DNA of 64,000 nucleotides from Sphaerobacteraceae bacterium (GCA_007695115.1 REEK01000112.1:1-64000), one strand, 5' to 3'. Shown: positions 33,149 through 41,893, numbered from the stretch's first letter. A program made the numbers and translations. Notes: generated from the sequence alone by a model not told the origin.

Positions 33149-33805
33149 TCAGCCATCATCGTCGTTCCGTTCCAGTTCATCAAGCACCTGCCGGACTACA
33201 TTCCAACCGTATCCCCGGCGCTGCAAGAACCCGGCCATGCGTCGACGCCAGACGTCGGGCTCCAGTCCCCGGTACCGATCCATCTGCTTTATTGCCAGTT
33301 CCCGCGCTGCTCCGTACTCATCAATGTCCGCTTCATCGATAGCCTGATCGATCAGATCTGGCGAGACACCCCGTTGCCGGAGTTCGCTCTCGAGCATACG
33401 TCGCCCACGTGGTCGATGCTGTTGCCGGTTCTCGACCCAGAACCTGGCAAAGTCCTGATCGTCGACATAGCCGTACTCGACCATCCGCTCGATGGCCGAC
33501 TGAATCGCTGGCTCCGAAAATCCGTTGCGGCGCAACCGCGATGAGATCTCGGAGCTGGATCGGGGTCGATAACCAAGCAGGCGCAGTGTCTGGTTTATGG
33601 CCCGACTGGCCTCGTCGACAGACTCGAGTTCGGCAAGGTCTTCTTCGGTCAGGATCTGGCCAATCCGGAGATTCCGCTCCGCTACCGCGATTCTGGGCAG
33701 GCCTATCCGGAACTCTCCATCAATGAACAGGCTGACCCGTTCAGGATCTCGCACCTGATCCCGTATCTCGGTTATCCTTCCAGGGTGGCTTGTTTCATCT
33801 TTCAT
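33149..33805 (-). CDS. recX: Regulatory protein RecX
   Basis: RecX binds and restrains RecA filaments. The 218-residue protein has the family pattern: a start region ending VSLFIDGEFRIGL, then three-helix repeats with RPRSSSEISSRLRRNGF and GYVDDQDFARFWVENR. The start ATG at 33805 gives the usual N-terminus but has little ribosome site. No recA is in the window. Confidence 0.92.
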   Translation of the reverse strand: MKDETSHPGRITEIRDQVRDPERVSLFIDGEFRIGLPRIAVAERNLRIGQILTEEDLAELESVDEASRAINQTLRLLGYRPRSSSEISSRLRRNGFSEPAIQSAIERMVEYGYVDDQDFARFWVENRQQHRPRGRRMLESELRQRGVSPDLIDQAIDEADIDEYGAARELAIKQMDRYRGLEPDVWRRRMAGFLQRRGYGWNVVRQVLDELERNDDDG

Positions 33806-34085
33806 GGAAGATGAGTATGCCAGTCCGCCGTCCCGAGGTCATTAGTCGAACAGGCCTGGAACAATTCCACCCCAGCACCGCCGTCAAAACCAGGACTACC
33901 CCCGTCGCTCTCTTGAGAGCGGGAATCGAAAACGAGCGGCCTCCTCCGGATTCGGCAGGGCGGTTCGCTGGTTCATCATACTCAGTGTTCTCTTCGTCTT
34001 CGGTGGTGTCATTTTTCTTGGAGTCATCGGCTTCGCGGTCGTCAATCAGGCCCGTCAGGATGAAGCCGCGCCGGCAGATGCCATT

Positions 34086-34550
34086 GTGGTGCTCGGCACA
34101 GCCCAGTGGGATGGACAGCCATCGACCACCTTCCGCGCCCGGCTCGATCATGCACATTCGCTCTATGAGCAGGGCTACGCTCAGTTCATTGTGCTTACCG
34201 GTGGCGTGGCGCCGGGGGATGTCTACTCCGAAGCCGACGTCGGACACTCCTACCTGCAGAATCGCGGAGTTCCGCCCGAGAATCTTCTCTCGGTGCCGAT
34301 CGGCCTGAATTCCCGGGAGAGTCTGGAAGCGGCCGCAGAGCAACTTATCGCACGCGACCAGCGCTCCGTCATTCTGGTGAGCGACCCATTCCACATGTTC
34401 CGGGTCAAGCAGATTGCCGGCAATCTCGACCTCTCCGCAAAGGGTTCACCGACCACGACGAGCCCCATCAGGCCAGGAACTCCTGCGGAACAACACTACG
34501 TGATTCGTGAGGTTTTCGCCTACGTCAACTACCTGTTTTTCGATTCCTGA
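34086..34550 (+). CDS. DUF218/YdcF-like ElyC-fold protein with damaged or unconventional 5' end
   Basis: The coded part from GTG 34086 carries the DUF218 fold: DAIVVLGTAQWDG, the LTGGVAPGDVYSEAD motif, and VILVSDPFHMFRVKQI. These proteins are linked to envelope or vancomycin-sensitivity functions. In the same frame, 33846-34085 encodes a basic stretch and a clear membrane helix (WFIILSVLFVFGGVIFLGVI) that family members need. That stretch has no ATG, GTG, TTG or CTG, and an in-frame TAG at 33843 separates it from the ATG at 33804. The true start is unresolved. Confidence 0.75.
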   Translation: MVLGTAQWDGQPSTTFRARLDHAHSLYEQGYAQFIVLTGGVAPGDVYSEADVGHSYLQNRGVPPENLLSVPIGLNSRESLEAAAEQLIARDQRSVILVSDPFHMFRVKQIAGNLDLSAKGSPTTTSPIRPGTPAEQHYVIREVFAYVNYLFFDS

Positions 34551-34584
34551 CCCTCTCGATGCCCCACGATTGCCGATTCCGTCC

Positions 34585-34590
34585 TATAAT
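34585..34590 (+). promoter_or_regulatory. -10 element upstream of the HpcH/HpaI gene
   Basis: A perfect TATAAT lies 46 nt before the ATG at 34636. No convincing -35 is seen at the right distance. A GGAGAGGA ribosome site precedes the gene. Confidence 0.35.
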
Positions 34591-34635
34591 CGACAAACGT
34601 GATCAAAAACCGTACTCAATGGAGAGGACTCAACG

Positions 34636-35466
34636 ATGCGCGCCAATCATGCGAAACGCCGTCTTCAGGCCGGAGAACCATCAATTGGAACCTGGCTGTC
34701 GATTCCCAGTCCGGAATCCGCAGAATTCCTCGGACGATTGCCGTTCGACTGGCTCACCGTCGATGCCGAACACAACCCGGTCGACATCCGGACGCTTGCC
34801 CAGATGTTTGCCGCAATCGGCTCTGGCGGCACCGCTCCGATGGTACGGATTCCCTGGAACGAACCGGAAAACTTCAAGCGCGTGCTCGATGCTGGCGCCT
34901 GGGGCATCGTTGTTCCAATGGTAAACACACGCGAGGAAGCGGAGATGGCCGTTGAAGCCGCCCGCTATTACCCGATGGGCAACCGCAGCGTTGGTGGTGG
35001 CCGTCACGCACTGAGTTTCAACACCGGCGGCAAGACCTACTATGAGAACGCCAACGAGAACACCCTGCTGGTGCTCCAGATTGAGCACATTGATGGTGTC
35101 AACAACATCGACGAGATCATGAGCGTTCCCGGATTCGATGCGACTTTCATCGGTCCGAACGATCTGGCCGCATCAATGGGACTCGGTCTCGGTGTTTCGC
35201 TGGAGAGCGATATTCCCGAGCTGGTCGATGCGATCAAGACGATCCGTGAGACGGCAAAGGCTCATGGCATCGCACCGGGTATCCACACCTCTGGCCCGGA
35301 AGGCCTCAAGCAGCGCCTCGCTGAAGGCTTCCAGTACTGTGCCCTGGCCAGTGAGATGAAGTTCATGCTCGAAGGACTGACGAACGCCATCAAGGAAACC
35401 GGATGGCAGTCATCCGAACTGGCGAACATCGATACCGCAGTGGCAGGCGAAGCAGTCCGCTACTAG
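34636..35466 (+). CDS. HpcH/HpaI aldolase family protein
   Basis: These class II, metal-dependent aldolases cleave or form 4-hydroxy-2-oxo acids. The 276-residue TIM-barrel protein has the family segments TVDAEHNPVDI, MVRIPWNEP, WGIVVPMVNT, LQIEHIDGV (metal-ligand Glu) and FIGPNDLAASMG (metal-ligand Asp). The substrate cannot be told from sequence; 2,4-dihydroxyhept-2-ene-1,7-dioate is the name usually inherited. The gene appears monocistronic. Confidence 0.9.
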   Translation: MRANHAKRRLQAGEPSIGTWLSIPSPESAEFLGRLPFDWLTVDAEHNPVDIRTLAQMFAAIGSGGTAPMVRIPWNEPENFKRVLDAGAWGIVVPMVNTREEAEMAVEAARYYPMGNRSVGGGRHALSFNTGGKTYYENANENTLLVLQIEHIDGVNNIDEIMSVPGFDATFIGPNDLAASMGLGLGVSLESDIPELVDAIKTIRETAKAHGIAPGIHTSGPEGLKQRLAEGFQYCALASEMKFMLEGLTNAIKETGWQSSELANIDTAVAGEAVRY

Positions 35467-35499
35467 GCCGGATCGAGAGCTCGGATACAGGCTATGGCA

Positions 35500-35520
35500 G
35501 GGAGGGGCATGTCCCCTCCC
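35500..35520. terminator. Hairpin between convergent aldolase and aminotransferase genes
   Basis: GGGAGGGG pairs with CCCCTCCC across CATGT. It lies between convergent stops at 35466 and 35544, so it probably serves both. There is no strong U-run on either strand. Confidence 0.5.
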
Positions 35521-35543
35521 GACCGGTATTAAACGAGACCAGG

Positions 35544-36692
35544 CTACCGGTTTCGCACGCCCCGCTCGCTGGCGACGCGCTCGATGTAGTTGCCAGCAAC
35601 GTCCATACCCTCCCGGAAGCGCTCCGGTTCCGCACCGAATCCGATCCGCAGATGATGTTCATGGCCGAACGCCGATCCCGGAGCCAGCATGACGCTCGCA
35701 TCACGGGCCAGATCATCGGCGAGCTCTGCCGACGGAATATCCATCTGGTATCGCAGCAGGCCGAGCAATCCACCCTGCGGTCGAACCCATTCAATCAGGC
35801 CCTCACGCTCTCGAATCCATTGCTCAACCAGCGCAAGATTGCCACTGGCGATCGAACGGGTTCGCTCCATCAATGTGGTTCGATGCTCCAGAACGATCTG
35901 CGCCAGCCGATCATTGAGATACCCGGGGCTCAGCGAAATGTAGTCCCGGAATGACCAGCACTGCTTCACCACATCTGCCGGGGCCACCATCCAGCCGATC
36001 CGCAATCCGGGCAGCCCGAATGGCTTGGACAACGTACCGACCGAGAGTCCCGAGTCGCCCCGATCTCGTGCGGGGCCTGCACAGGTCGGCTGATCCGGCA
36101 GTGACAGCCAGCGGTAGGCCTCATCGCTCAACACCCAGGCGCCAACCGATTCCGCCATTGCATAGACCTGATCGAGCTCCTCGTCGGTCAGAATCGCTCC
36201 ACTTGGATTGTGTGGCGAATTGATCACGATCATGCGCGTCCGCGGTGAGATCAGAGTTTGCAGCTCATCGAGCTGATAGCGAAACCCGTTCTCTGGTGTC
36301 AGGCTCCAGGGCTTCACGATGCAGCCGAGCGCCTTCGGGACACTGGCGAGCTGCTGATAGCACGGATCAACCACGATCACTTCATCGCCCTGAACCAGCA
36401 GCGTGTTGAAGAGCAGGAAATTCGCCTCGATCGCACCGGTGGTCACCAGCACGTTGTCCGGGTCCGTATTCTCATACAGCCCGGCGATAATCTCCCGGAG
36501 TTGAATCGTCCCGCACGCCTCGCTGTAGAGCAATGGCTCATCGAGAATACTGGCGATCCGGTCCTGCTCTCCGGTCAGGGCTCCCAGCTGGTTGACACTC
36601 ATCGGCTGAATTCCAGACTCGGCCAGATCGTAGGAAACCACTGTCTCCCAGGTTGTCATCCAGCGCTCGAGTTCGAACGATTCGATTCGCAT
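35544..36692 (-). CDS. PLP-dependent aminotransferase class I/II
   Basis: The 382-residue fold-type I aminotransferase has NSPHNPSGAIL (the PLP-interacting Asn), LSDEAYRWL (Asp that pairs with the pyridine N), and the PLP lysine in VGTLSKPFGLPGLRIGW with the phosphate-binding Arg. The C-terminal LRIGFGAEPERF carries the carboxylate-binding Arg. The substrate is unknown. Its ATG overlaps the udk stop (TGATG), so the two are translationally coupled. Confidence 0.9.
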   Translation of the reverse strand: MRIESFELERWMTTWETVVSYDLAESGIQPMSVNQLGALTGEQDRIASILDEPLLYSEACGTIQLREIIAGLYENTDPDNVLVTTGAIEANFLLFNTLLVQGDEVIVVDPCYQQLASVPKALGCIVKPWSLTPENGFRYQLDELQTLISPRTRMIVINSPHNPSGAILTDEELDQVYAMAESVGAWVLSDEAYRWLSLPDQPTCAGPARDRGDSGLSVGTLSKPFGLPGLRIGWMVAPADVVKQCWSFRDYISLSPGYLNDRLAQIVLEHRTTLMERTRSIASGNLALVEQWIREREGLIEWVRPQGGLLGLLRYQMDIPSAELADDLARDASVMLAPGSAFGHEHHLRIGFGAEPERFREGMDVAGNYIERVASERGVRNR

Positions 36693-37384
36693 CAGGCGTT
36701 ATCCTCTCTCTGACTCCGACCGTGATCGGCCATTGCCCGAATCTGGGCACAGATCATCTCGATTGCCCGAATGTTATGTCCACCTTCCGGAACGATAATG
36801 TCAGCATGCCGCCGACTCGGCCGGACAAACTGGATGTGCATTGGACGCACGGTGGTCAGATACTGATCGATTACCGACTCCATCGACCGGCCGCGCTCGT
36901 GAACGTCTCGATGCAGCCGGCGAATGAAGCGGACATCGTCATCAGTATCGACATAGATGCACAGCGCTGATCGGCTTCGCAGGCTCTCCTCGACGAGTGA
37001 CAGCACGCCTTCCACCAGGATTATCTCCCGGGGTACGGCCTGCACAGTATCGGCGAGTCGGCGATGCTCGACAAAATCGTAGATAGGGATATCAACCGGG
37101 TTCCCAGTCGACAACTGATCAAGATGCTGAACAAGAAGCTCGGTTTCGAGGCTCTCCGGGTGATCGAAGTTGAGGTTGGCGCGTTCGGCTGCCGAGAGAT
37201 CGGGCCGATCGCGGTAGTAGGAATCGTGAGAGATCAGCGTCACACGGTCAGCGCCGACGACCGACTCGATTGCCGCGGCAATCGTCGTCTTTCCTGAGCC
37301 GGTGCCCCCGGCGATCGTGATGACCGGAATATGGCCGGGCGGCCGATCGATCGACCCGCCCGGCTCCACATGATTGCTGCTCAT
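36692..37384 (-). CDS. udk: Uridine kinase
   Basis: Udk phosphorylates uridine or cytidine in pyrimidine salvage. The 230-residue P-loop protein has AGGTGSGKTTIA, the substrate segment ISHDSYYRD and FDHPESLETELL, and the lid region RRLHRDVHERGRSMESV. It overlaps the downstream aminotransferase and follows leuS by 7 nt, probably in one transcript. Confidence 0.92.
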   Translation of the reverse strand: MSSNHVEPGGSIDRPPGHIPVITIAGGTGSGKTTIAAAIESVVGADRVTLISHDSYYRDRPDLSAAERANLNFDHPESLETELLVQHLDQLSTGNPVDIPIYDFVEHRRLADTVQAVPREIILVEGVLSLVEESLRSRSALCIYVDTDDDVRFIRRLHRDVHERGRSMESVIDQYLTTVRPMHIQFVRPSRRHADIIVPEGGHNIRAIEMICAQIRAMADHGRSQREDNA

Positions 37385-37391
37385 CGACAGA

Positions 37392-39875
37392 CTAGCCGAC
37401 GACGATGTTCAGGATTCGACCAGGCACGTAGATCACCTTGCGAACTTGCTTGTCGCCGATACCGTCCTGAACCCGGCTGCTCGCCATCGCCATTGCCAAG
37501 ACCGTCTCTTCGTCGGCATCCACGGCGGTCTCGAGGCGATCCCGGACTTTTCCGTTGATCTGCACCGCCAGTTCGACCGTTGCCTCGACCGTCAACCCCG
37601 GATCGAAGGATGGCCAGGCCTGCTGGTGAACACTGAACTCGCCACCCAGGCGATGCCAGAGTTCTTCGGCCAGATGCGGAGCACTCGGGGCCAGCATCAA
37701 TGCCAGCGACTCGAGCGATTCCCGCCAGGCGGGCGAGCTCGTGGCTCCGCGCTCACGCAGCTGGTAGAGCTCGTTCACAAACTCCATCAAACGGGCCAGC
37801 ATCGTGTTGAACTCGAAATCGCCGATGTCATCTCCGACGACCTGAATTGCCTTATTCAGCGCCTTGCGGAGTTGAAGATCGACGTCCGGGTCGACGTCGT
37901 CATCAGCTGGCAGGTCCGCAGTCTCATCGGTGATCGCCCAGGCTCGGCGGACGAACCGTTCGATCCCGGAAATGCCTCGAGAATTCCAGGGGCCGCCCTG
38001 ATCCCAGGGAGCAATGAACATCAGGTACAGGCGGACGACATCGGCACCCTGCTCGCTGACCAGTTCATCCGGGTCAACCACGTTCCCACGGCTCTTGGAC
38101 ATCTTCTCGTTGTCCTCACCGAGGATAATCCCCTGGTTGTAGAGGCGGGTGAATGGTTCGTCGATCGTCAGCAAGCCGATGTCCCGCATCGCTTTGGCGA
38201 AAAATCGCGCGTAGAGCAGGTGCATCGTGGCGTGTTCGATCCCGCCGGTGTACTGATCAACCGGCAGCCATTCTGCGGCCTTGTCCGGATCAACCGGCCC
38301 GTCAACATAGTGCGGATTAAGGAACCGATACTGATACCAGGATGAATCAACGAACGTATCCAGCGTATCGGTTTCACGCTTCGCGGCAGCACCACAACTC
38401 GGGCATATCGTGTTGACGAAGCCTTCGTGGGTCTTGAGCGGCGATTCCCCGGTCGGCTTGAATTCGGCATCTTCCGGCAGAACAACCGGCAGATCTTCCT
38501 CTGGCACCGGGACCGTTCCGCAGGAATCGCAGTAGATGATCGGGATCGGCGTACCCCAGTAGCGCTGGCGAGATACCAGCCAGTCCCGGAATCGATAATT
38601 GATCTCACCCGAGCCGCGTCCCTGCTCGTCCAGCCATTCGATGACTTGGGAAACGGCCTCGCCATCGGCAGTCGGGGTGCCGTCGAAGTGAGCCGAATTC
38701 ACCATCACGCCTTCGCCGGCGTAGGCTTCGGTAATCGTTTCGTCGGAGAGATCAGAATCTTCTGGACGAATCACGACGCGCACTGGCAGATCGAACTTCC
38801 GGGCGAACTCGAAGTCACGCTCATCGTGGGCAGGCACCGCCATGATGGCACCAGTGCCGTATCCCATCAGCACGTAATCAGCGATCCAGATCGGAACTCG
38901 CTCACCGTTCACCGGGTTCACTGCGTGGGCTCCAATGAACACACCGGTCTTTTCATTCTCCGTGTTTGTTCGCTGAATCTCGGTCTGTCGCCGGGCCTGC
39001 CGGACATAGGCTTCGACATCGTCACGCTGTTCGTCGGTCGTCAATTTTTCGACCAGCGGATGCTCCGGAGCCAGCACCATGAAGGTGGCTCCCCACAGCG
39101 TGTCGGGGCGTGTCGTGAAGACCTCGATCGAGTCATCCTGCTCACTGGTGAAGACAACCCGGGCACCTTCCGAACGGCCGATCCAGTTGGTCTGCATCGT
39201 GACAACGCGATCGGGCCAGTCGATCTTGCTGAAATCGAGCAGTTCTTCGGCGTATTTCGTAATCCGGAAGAACCATTGGGTCAGGTCCCGACGGGAGACT
39301 TCCGAATGACAGCGCTCACACTCTCCCTCGACAACTTGCTCGTTCGCCAGCACGGTCTGGCACTTCGGACACCACCAGACCGGAGCCTTGGCCTGATAGG
39401 CCAGCCCGGCCTTCATGAATTGCAGGAAGAGCCACTGGTTCCACTGGTAGTAATCGGGAAGACAGGTGATGACCTCACGGTCCCAGTCGAACATTGCGCC
39501 CATCGAGCGCATCTGTTTCCGCATGTTCTCGATGTTGGCCATTGTCCAGGTATGGGGATGGATGTTTCGCTGGATCGCCGCATTCTCCGCTGGCAGACCG
39601 AAAGCGTCGAAACCCATCGGAAAGAGGACGTTGTAGCCGCACATGCGCTTGAACCTGGCAGCGGAATCGGACGGAGCCATTGCATACCAGTGTCCGATGT
39701 GCAGATCCCCTGAGGGATAGGGATACATCGTCAGGGCATACCACTTGGGGCGTTCGGAGTGATCCGGCGTTTTCGCGAGCTGTGCTTCTTCCCAGGCTTT
39801 CTGCCATTTGGCTTCAACCTGGCTGGCATTGTATTGACGCGCCCGAGCGCGAGATTGCGTTTCAGTCGTTGCCAC
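37392..39875 (-). CDS. leuS: Leucyl-tRNA synthetase
   Basis: LeuS charges tRNA-Leu. The 827-residue protein has the HIGH motif in SGDLHIGHWYAM, the CP1 editing domain, and KMSKS in NEKMSKSRGNV. The GTG at 39875 is chosen because GGAGGA lies 7 nt upstream. The frame stays open through the leader into the tRNA gene but that part is regulatory RNA. A T-box leader with an embedded tRNA-Ala precedes it. udk and an aminotransferase follow. Confidence 0.97.
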   Translation of the reverse strand: MATTETQSRARARQYNASQVEAKWQKAWEEAQLAKTPDHSERPKWYALTMYPYPSGDLHIGHWYAMAPSDSAARFKRMCGYNVLFPMGFDAFGLPAENAAIQRNIHPHTWTMANIENMRKQMRSMGAMFDWDREVITCLPDYYQWNQWLFLQFMKAGLAYQAKAPVWWCPKCQTVLANEQVVEGECERCHSEVSRRDLTQWFFRITKYAEELLDFSKIDWPDRVVTMQTNWIGRSEGARVVFTSEQDDSIEVFTTRPDTLWGATFMVLAPEHPLVEKLTTDEQRDDVEAYVRQARRQTEIQRTNTENEKTGVFIGAHAVNPVNGERVPIWIADYVLMGYGTGAIMAVPAHDERDFEFARKFDLPVRVVIRPEDSDLSDETITEAYAGEGVMVNSAHFDGTPTADGEAVSQVIEWLDEQGRGSGEINYRFRDWLVSRQRYWGTPIPIIYCDSCGTVPVPEEDLPVVLPEDAEFKPTGESPLKTHEGFVNTICPSCGAAAKRETDTLDTFVDSSWYQYRFLNPHYVDGPVDPDKAAEWLPVDQYTGGIEHATMHLLYARFFAKAMRDIGLLTIDEPFTRLYNQGIILGEDNEKMSKSRGNVVDPDELVSEQGADVVRLYLMFIAPWDQGGPWNSRGISGIERFVRRAWAITDETADLPADDDVDPDVDLQLRKALNKAIQVVGDDIGDFEFNTMLARLMEFVNELYQLRERGATSSPAWRESLESLALMLAPSAPHLAEELWHRLGGEFSVHQQAWPSFDPGLTVEATVELAVQINGKVRDRLETAVDADEETVLAMAMASSRVQDGIGDKQVRKVIYVPGRILNIVVG

Positions 39876-39929
39876 CGGGATCCTCCTGCCGTATGAACTG
39901 CGCGATCCGCCAAATGAGACCCGGACACG

Positions 39930-39966
39930 AAAAAAGCCCTCCATCCCCCTGGCAGGGACGAAAGGC
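39930..39966 (-). terminator. Regulated terminator of the leuS T-box
   Basis: The arm from 39966 (GCCTTTCGTCCC) pairs with GGGGATGGAGGGC over 13 bp with several G-U pairs and a 5-nt loop, followed by six T at 39935-39930. It overlaps the region that would pair in the antiterminator, as expected of a T-box switch. Confidence 0.85.
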
Positions 39967-40010
39967 CAGTTCCGCGGTACCACCCTGGTTGGTAGACCTG
40001 ATTCTAAACG

Positions 40011-40083
40011 TGGAGCTGAGGGGACTCGAACCCCTGACCCCAACACTGCCAGTGTTGTGCTCTCCCAGCTGAGCTACAGCCCC
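40011..40083 (-). tRNA. tRNA-Ala (GGC)
   Basis: A full 73-nt cloverleaf is visible. The acceptor stem GGGGCTG/CAGCTCC includes the G3:U70 wobble that identifies alanine tRNAs. D arm GCTC-AGCTGGGA-GAGC, anticodon arm CAACA-CTGGCAG-TGTTG with anticodon GGC, T arm AGGGG-TTCGAGT-CCCCT and discriminator A73 are all standard. CCA is not encoded (next bases CGT). It lies inside the leuS T-box leader on the same strand, 5 nt after one Stem III arm and 13 nt before the other. Confidence 0.97.
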
Positions 40084-40298
40084 GTGGTGTCTACCCACTC
40101 GGTAACCCGATATCGGAGGTTATCCGGTTTCGGCTATCTATTTCACCGAAACAGCTCCCGGACGAGTTCGCTCGTCATTTCCCGGTGTTGCCTTGCACCA
40201 GCCGGCAACTCTCTGGATCGAGATGACGATCTACTACTTCCGATCATCGCCAGAATATGCGGTTCACTGGCTAGCGATCACGCCGACCAGCAAGCAAG

Positions 40299-40327
40299 AT
40301 GTTAGCACAGCGACGTGGTGCAGTCAA
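40299..40327 (-). promoter_or_regulatory. Promoter of the tRNA-Ala / leuS leader
   Basis: On the minus strand TTGACT (40327-40322), a 17-nt spacer and TAACAT (40304-40299) form a near-consensus housekeeping promoter. The start near 40292 places it about 35 nt before T-box Stem I and 210 nt before the tRNA. It is the only good promoter seen, so tRNA-Ala and leuS probably share it. Confidence 0.75.
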
Positions 40328-40457
40328 TAAACGCAGCTCGCCCAGACTGGCGCCGCCGACCACAACCCGATGGTGACCGGACACCCCCAATCGGTTACCA
40401 TTGAGCGAAGTTGAAATACCCCCACATGATCCGGGGAAACACGGGAAGGCCGTGCTG

Positions 40458-41834
40458 ATGACAACGGCAAACGGAGACAGGTCAACCGCCGGCTGGCAAC
40501 GAATACATCGTGCCGGTCTGCTGGCGCTGGCTGCAATCATCCTCACGGCCGGTTTGCTCATCATCCCATCCAGCGACTCCAGCGCTCAGCAATCCCGTGT
40601 GTACATCGCCGAACTGAACGGCATCTTCAGCGAATTGACCGCCGATCACACTATCCGGGTTCTGGAACGTGCCGAGAGCCAGGATGCCGATGCGCTCCTG
40701 CTCAAGGTGAACTCACCCGGCGGTCTCGACCGGGCTGTACGCCGGCTAAATCAGGCGATCCTCGGGAGCGAAGTTCCGGTGATCGCGTTCGTGGGGCCGG
40801 AGCCAGAAGCTCAGGCACTTGCCGGAGCGTTTCTGATTACGCTGTCCGCAAACAAGACGATTATTCACCCGGATGCCACAATCGGTTCCTCTCCCCCACC
40901 CGGAATGACGGACCTGATCGGACCAGAAGAACGAGAAGCCAGAATCGAGTTTGGCTCGGCAATCGCCAACCGAACGGCGATGATTCGCGGTCGTGACGCT
41001 GATCAGGTTGAAACGATCATTCAGGACCAGGTGATCTTCACTGCGGAAGAGGCGAACGAAGCTGGCGTTGTCGACGGAATCGGTGAAACGTATCAGGACG
41101 CACTGGCGATCGTTCACGGAGAGACCGTCCAGACCACGATGGGGCCAGTCGATCTGAACACTGAAGGAGCCCGGCTGATCGAGATATCCCTTACCTGGTG
41201 GGAAATCACACTTCGGGCGATTACCCATGCGTCAGTTGCTTACGCCCTGCTCAGCGCCGGACTCTTGTTGCTGATCGTCGAGCTGTTCACTCCCGGAAGA
41301 CTCATCGCTGGCATTCCTGCCGTCGTCTGCCTTGCGCTGGCATTCGTCGCACTGGGAAATCTCCCGGTCTCCTGGTTCGGGCTTGCCCTGATCTTTCTCG
41401 CGGCCATTCTCTTTATCGCGGAACTCCGGACACCGTGGATCGGTGTTGCGGGCGCTTTCGGCCTGGTCGCCTACGTCGCCGGATCACTGTCGCTCTATCG
41501 CCCATGGGGCGCTATGTCTGCCTTCGCCCCGGACGTCAGTGTGAATGCCTGGGTTATCGTTGGTACGATGGTGGGCTGGGTGATCGTGCTGCTGATAACG
41601 CTCCGGGCGGTCTTCCGGGTGCGGCAGAGCCAGCTTGAGGGGCAACCACCCGATCTTGCCGGTCAGACTGGCTTCGTGATCGAACCGCTCAACCCTCGCG
41701 GTGTCGTGAGAATTCACGAGCAGGAGTGGTCGGCGGTGTCGGCGGCTGGAAATATTGAAACCGGCACAGAGGTACTCGTTGAAGAGATGAACATGGGGAT
41801 TCTGCACGTTTCTCCCAGCGAGACACGGGAATAG
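40458..41834 (+). CDS. NfeD-like ClpP-class membrane protein, catalytic serine apparently lost
   Basis: The protein is a long-type NfeD homologue (about 458 residues). It has a signal/anchor helix, a ClpP-class serine protease domain (LLLKVNSPGGLDRAVRRLN), four membrane helices and a C-terminal OB-fold NfeD domain (GQTGFVIEPLNPRGVVRI). These partner with SPFH/stomatin proteins in membrane quality control. The nucleophile block usually reads ASAG, but here it is QALAGAF, so serine is replaced by leucine. ATG 40458 is chosen because GGGAAGG lies 8 nt upstream. Confidence 0.88.
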   Translation: MTTANGDRSTAGWQRIHRAGLLALAAIILTAGLLIIPSSDSSAQQSRVYIAELNGIFSELTADHTIRVLERAESQDADALLLKVNSPGGLDRAVRRLNQAILGSEVPVIAFVGPEPEAQALAGAFLITLSANKTIIHPDATIGSSPPPGMTDLIGPEEREARIEFGSAIANRTAMIRGRDADQVETIIQDQVIFTAEEANEAGVVDGIGETYQDALAIVHGETVQTTMGPVDLNTEGARLIEISLTWWEITLRAITHASVAYALLSAGLLLLIVELFTPGRLIAGIPAVVCLALAFVALGNLPVSWFGLALIFLAAILFIAELRTPWIGVAGAFGLVAYVAGSLSLYRPWGAMSAFAPDVSVNAWVIVGTMVGWVIVLLITLRAVFRVRQSQLEGQPPDLAGQTGFVIEPLNPRGVVRIHEQEWSAVSAAGNIETGTEVLVEEMNMGILHVSPSETRE

Positions 41835-41893
41835 GCTGGAGCCACCTCATCGAGGTGACAGAAAACGACAGGTACAGAGAAAGGACGCATTGA

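Larger units (their letters stand above)
39930..40292 (-). promoter_or_regulatory. leuS T-box riboswitch leader containing a tRNA-Ala gene
   Basis: Read on the minus strand, the leader starts near 40292. Stem I (about 40255-40150) has GGAAGTAGTAG at the base, the distal segment CCAGAGAG, a TTGCC/GGCAA apical hairpin, and the specifier GAACTCG with CTC (Leu) at 40166-40164. Stem II (TTTCGG/CCGAAA) and a CGG-TAACC/GGTTACCG hairpin follow. GGTAGAC (40095-40089) pairs with GTCTACC (39997-39991) as Stem III, and its loop holds a whole tRNA-Ala gene. The T-box AGGGTGGTACCGCG is at 39986-39973, with UGGU able to pair with an ACCA end. The competing terminator is 39966-39936 plus six T. Assignment as T-box is firm. 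The nesting is seen directly. Function in this form is inference. Confidence 0.92.

Noticed and set aside
39973-39986. Antiterminator motif as a lone relic of a dead T-box
   Set aside because: A full Stem I, Stem II region, Stem III arms, promoter and terminator are all present in order.
40011-40083. tRNA-Ala as attachment site of an integrated element
   Set aside because: No integrase, no repeated tRNA 3' end, and the sequences on both sides belong to the same T-box and leuS gene.
39862-40098. Protein-coding extension of leuS or other frames through the tRNA region
   Set aside because: The bases form a tRNA and T-box structures. The leuS GTG at 39875 has a clear ribosome site.
40401-40457. 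Upstream TTG start of the NfeD-like gene
   Set aside because: It has no ribosome site and adds a polar stretch before the signal peptide. ATG 40458 has GGGAAGG at good distance.
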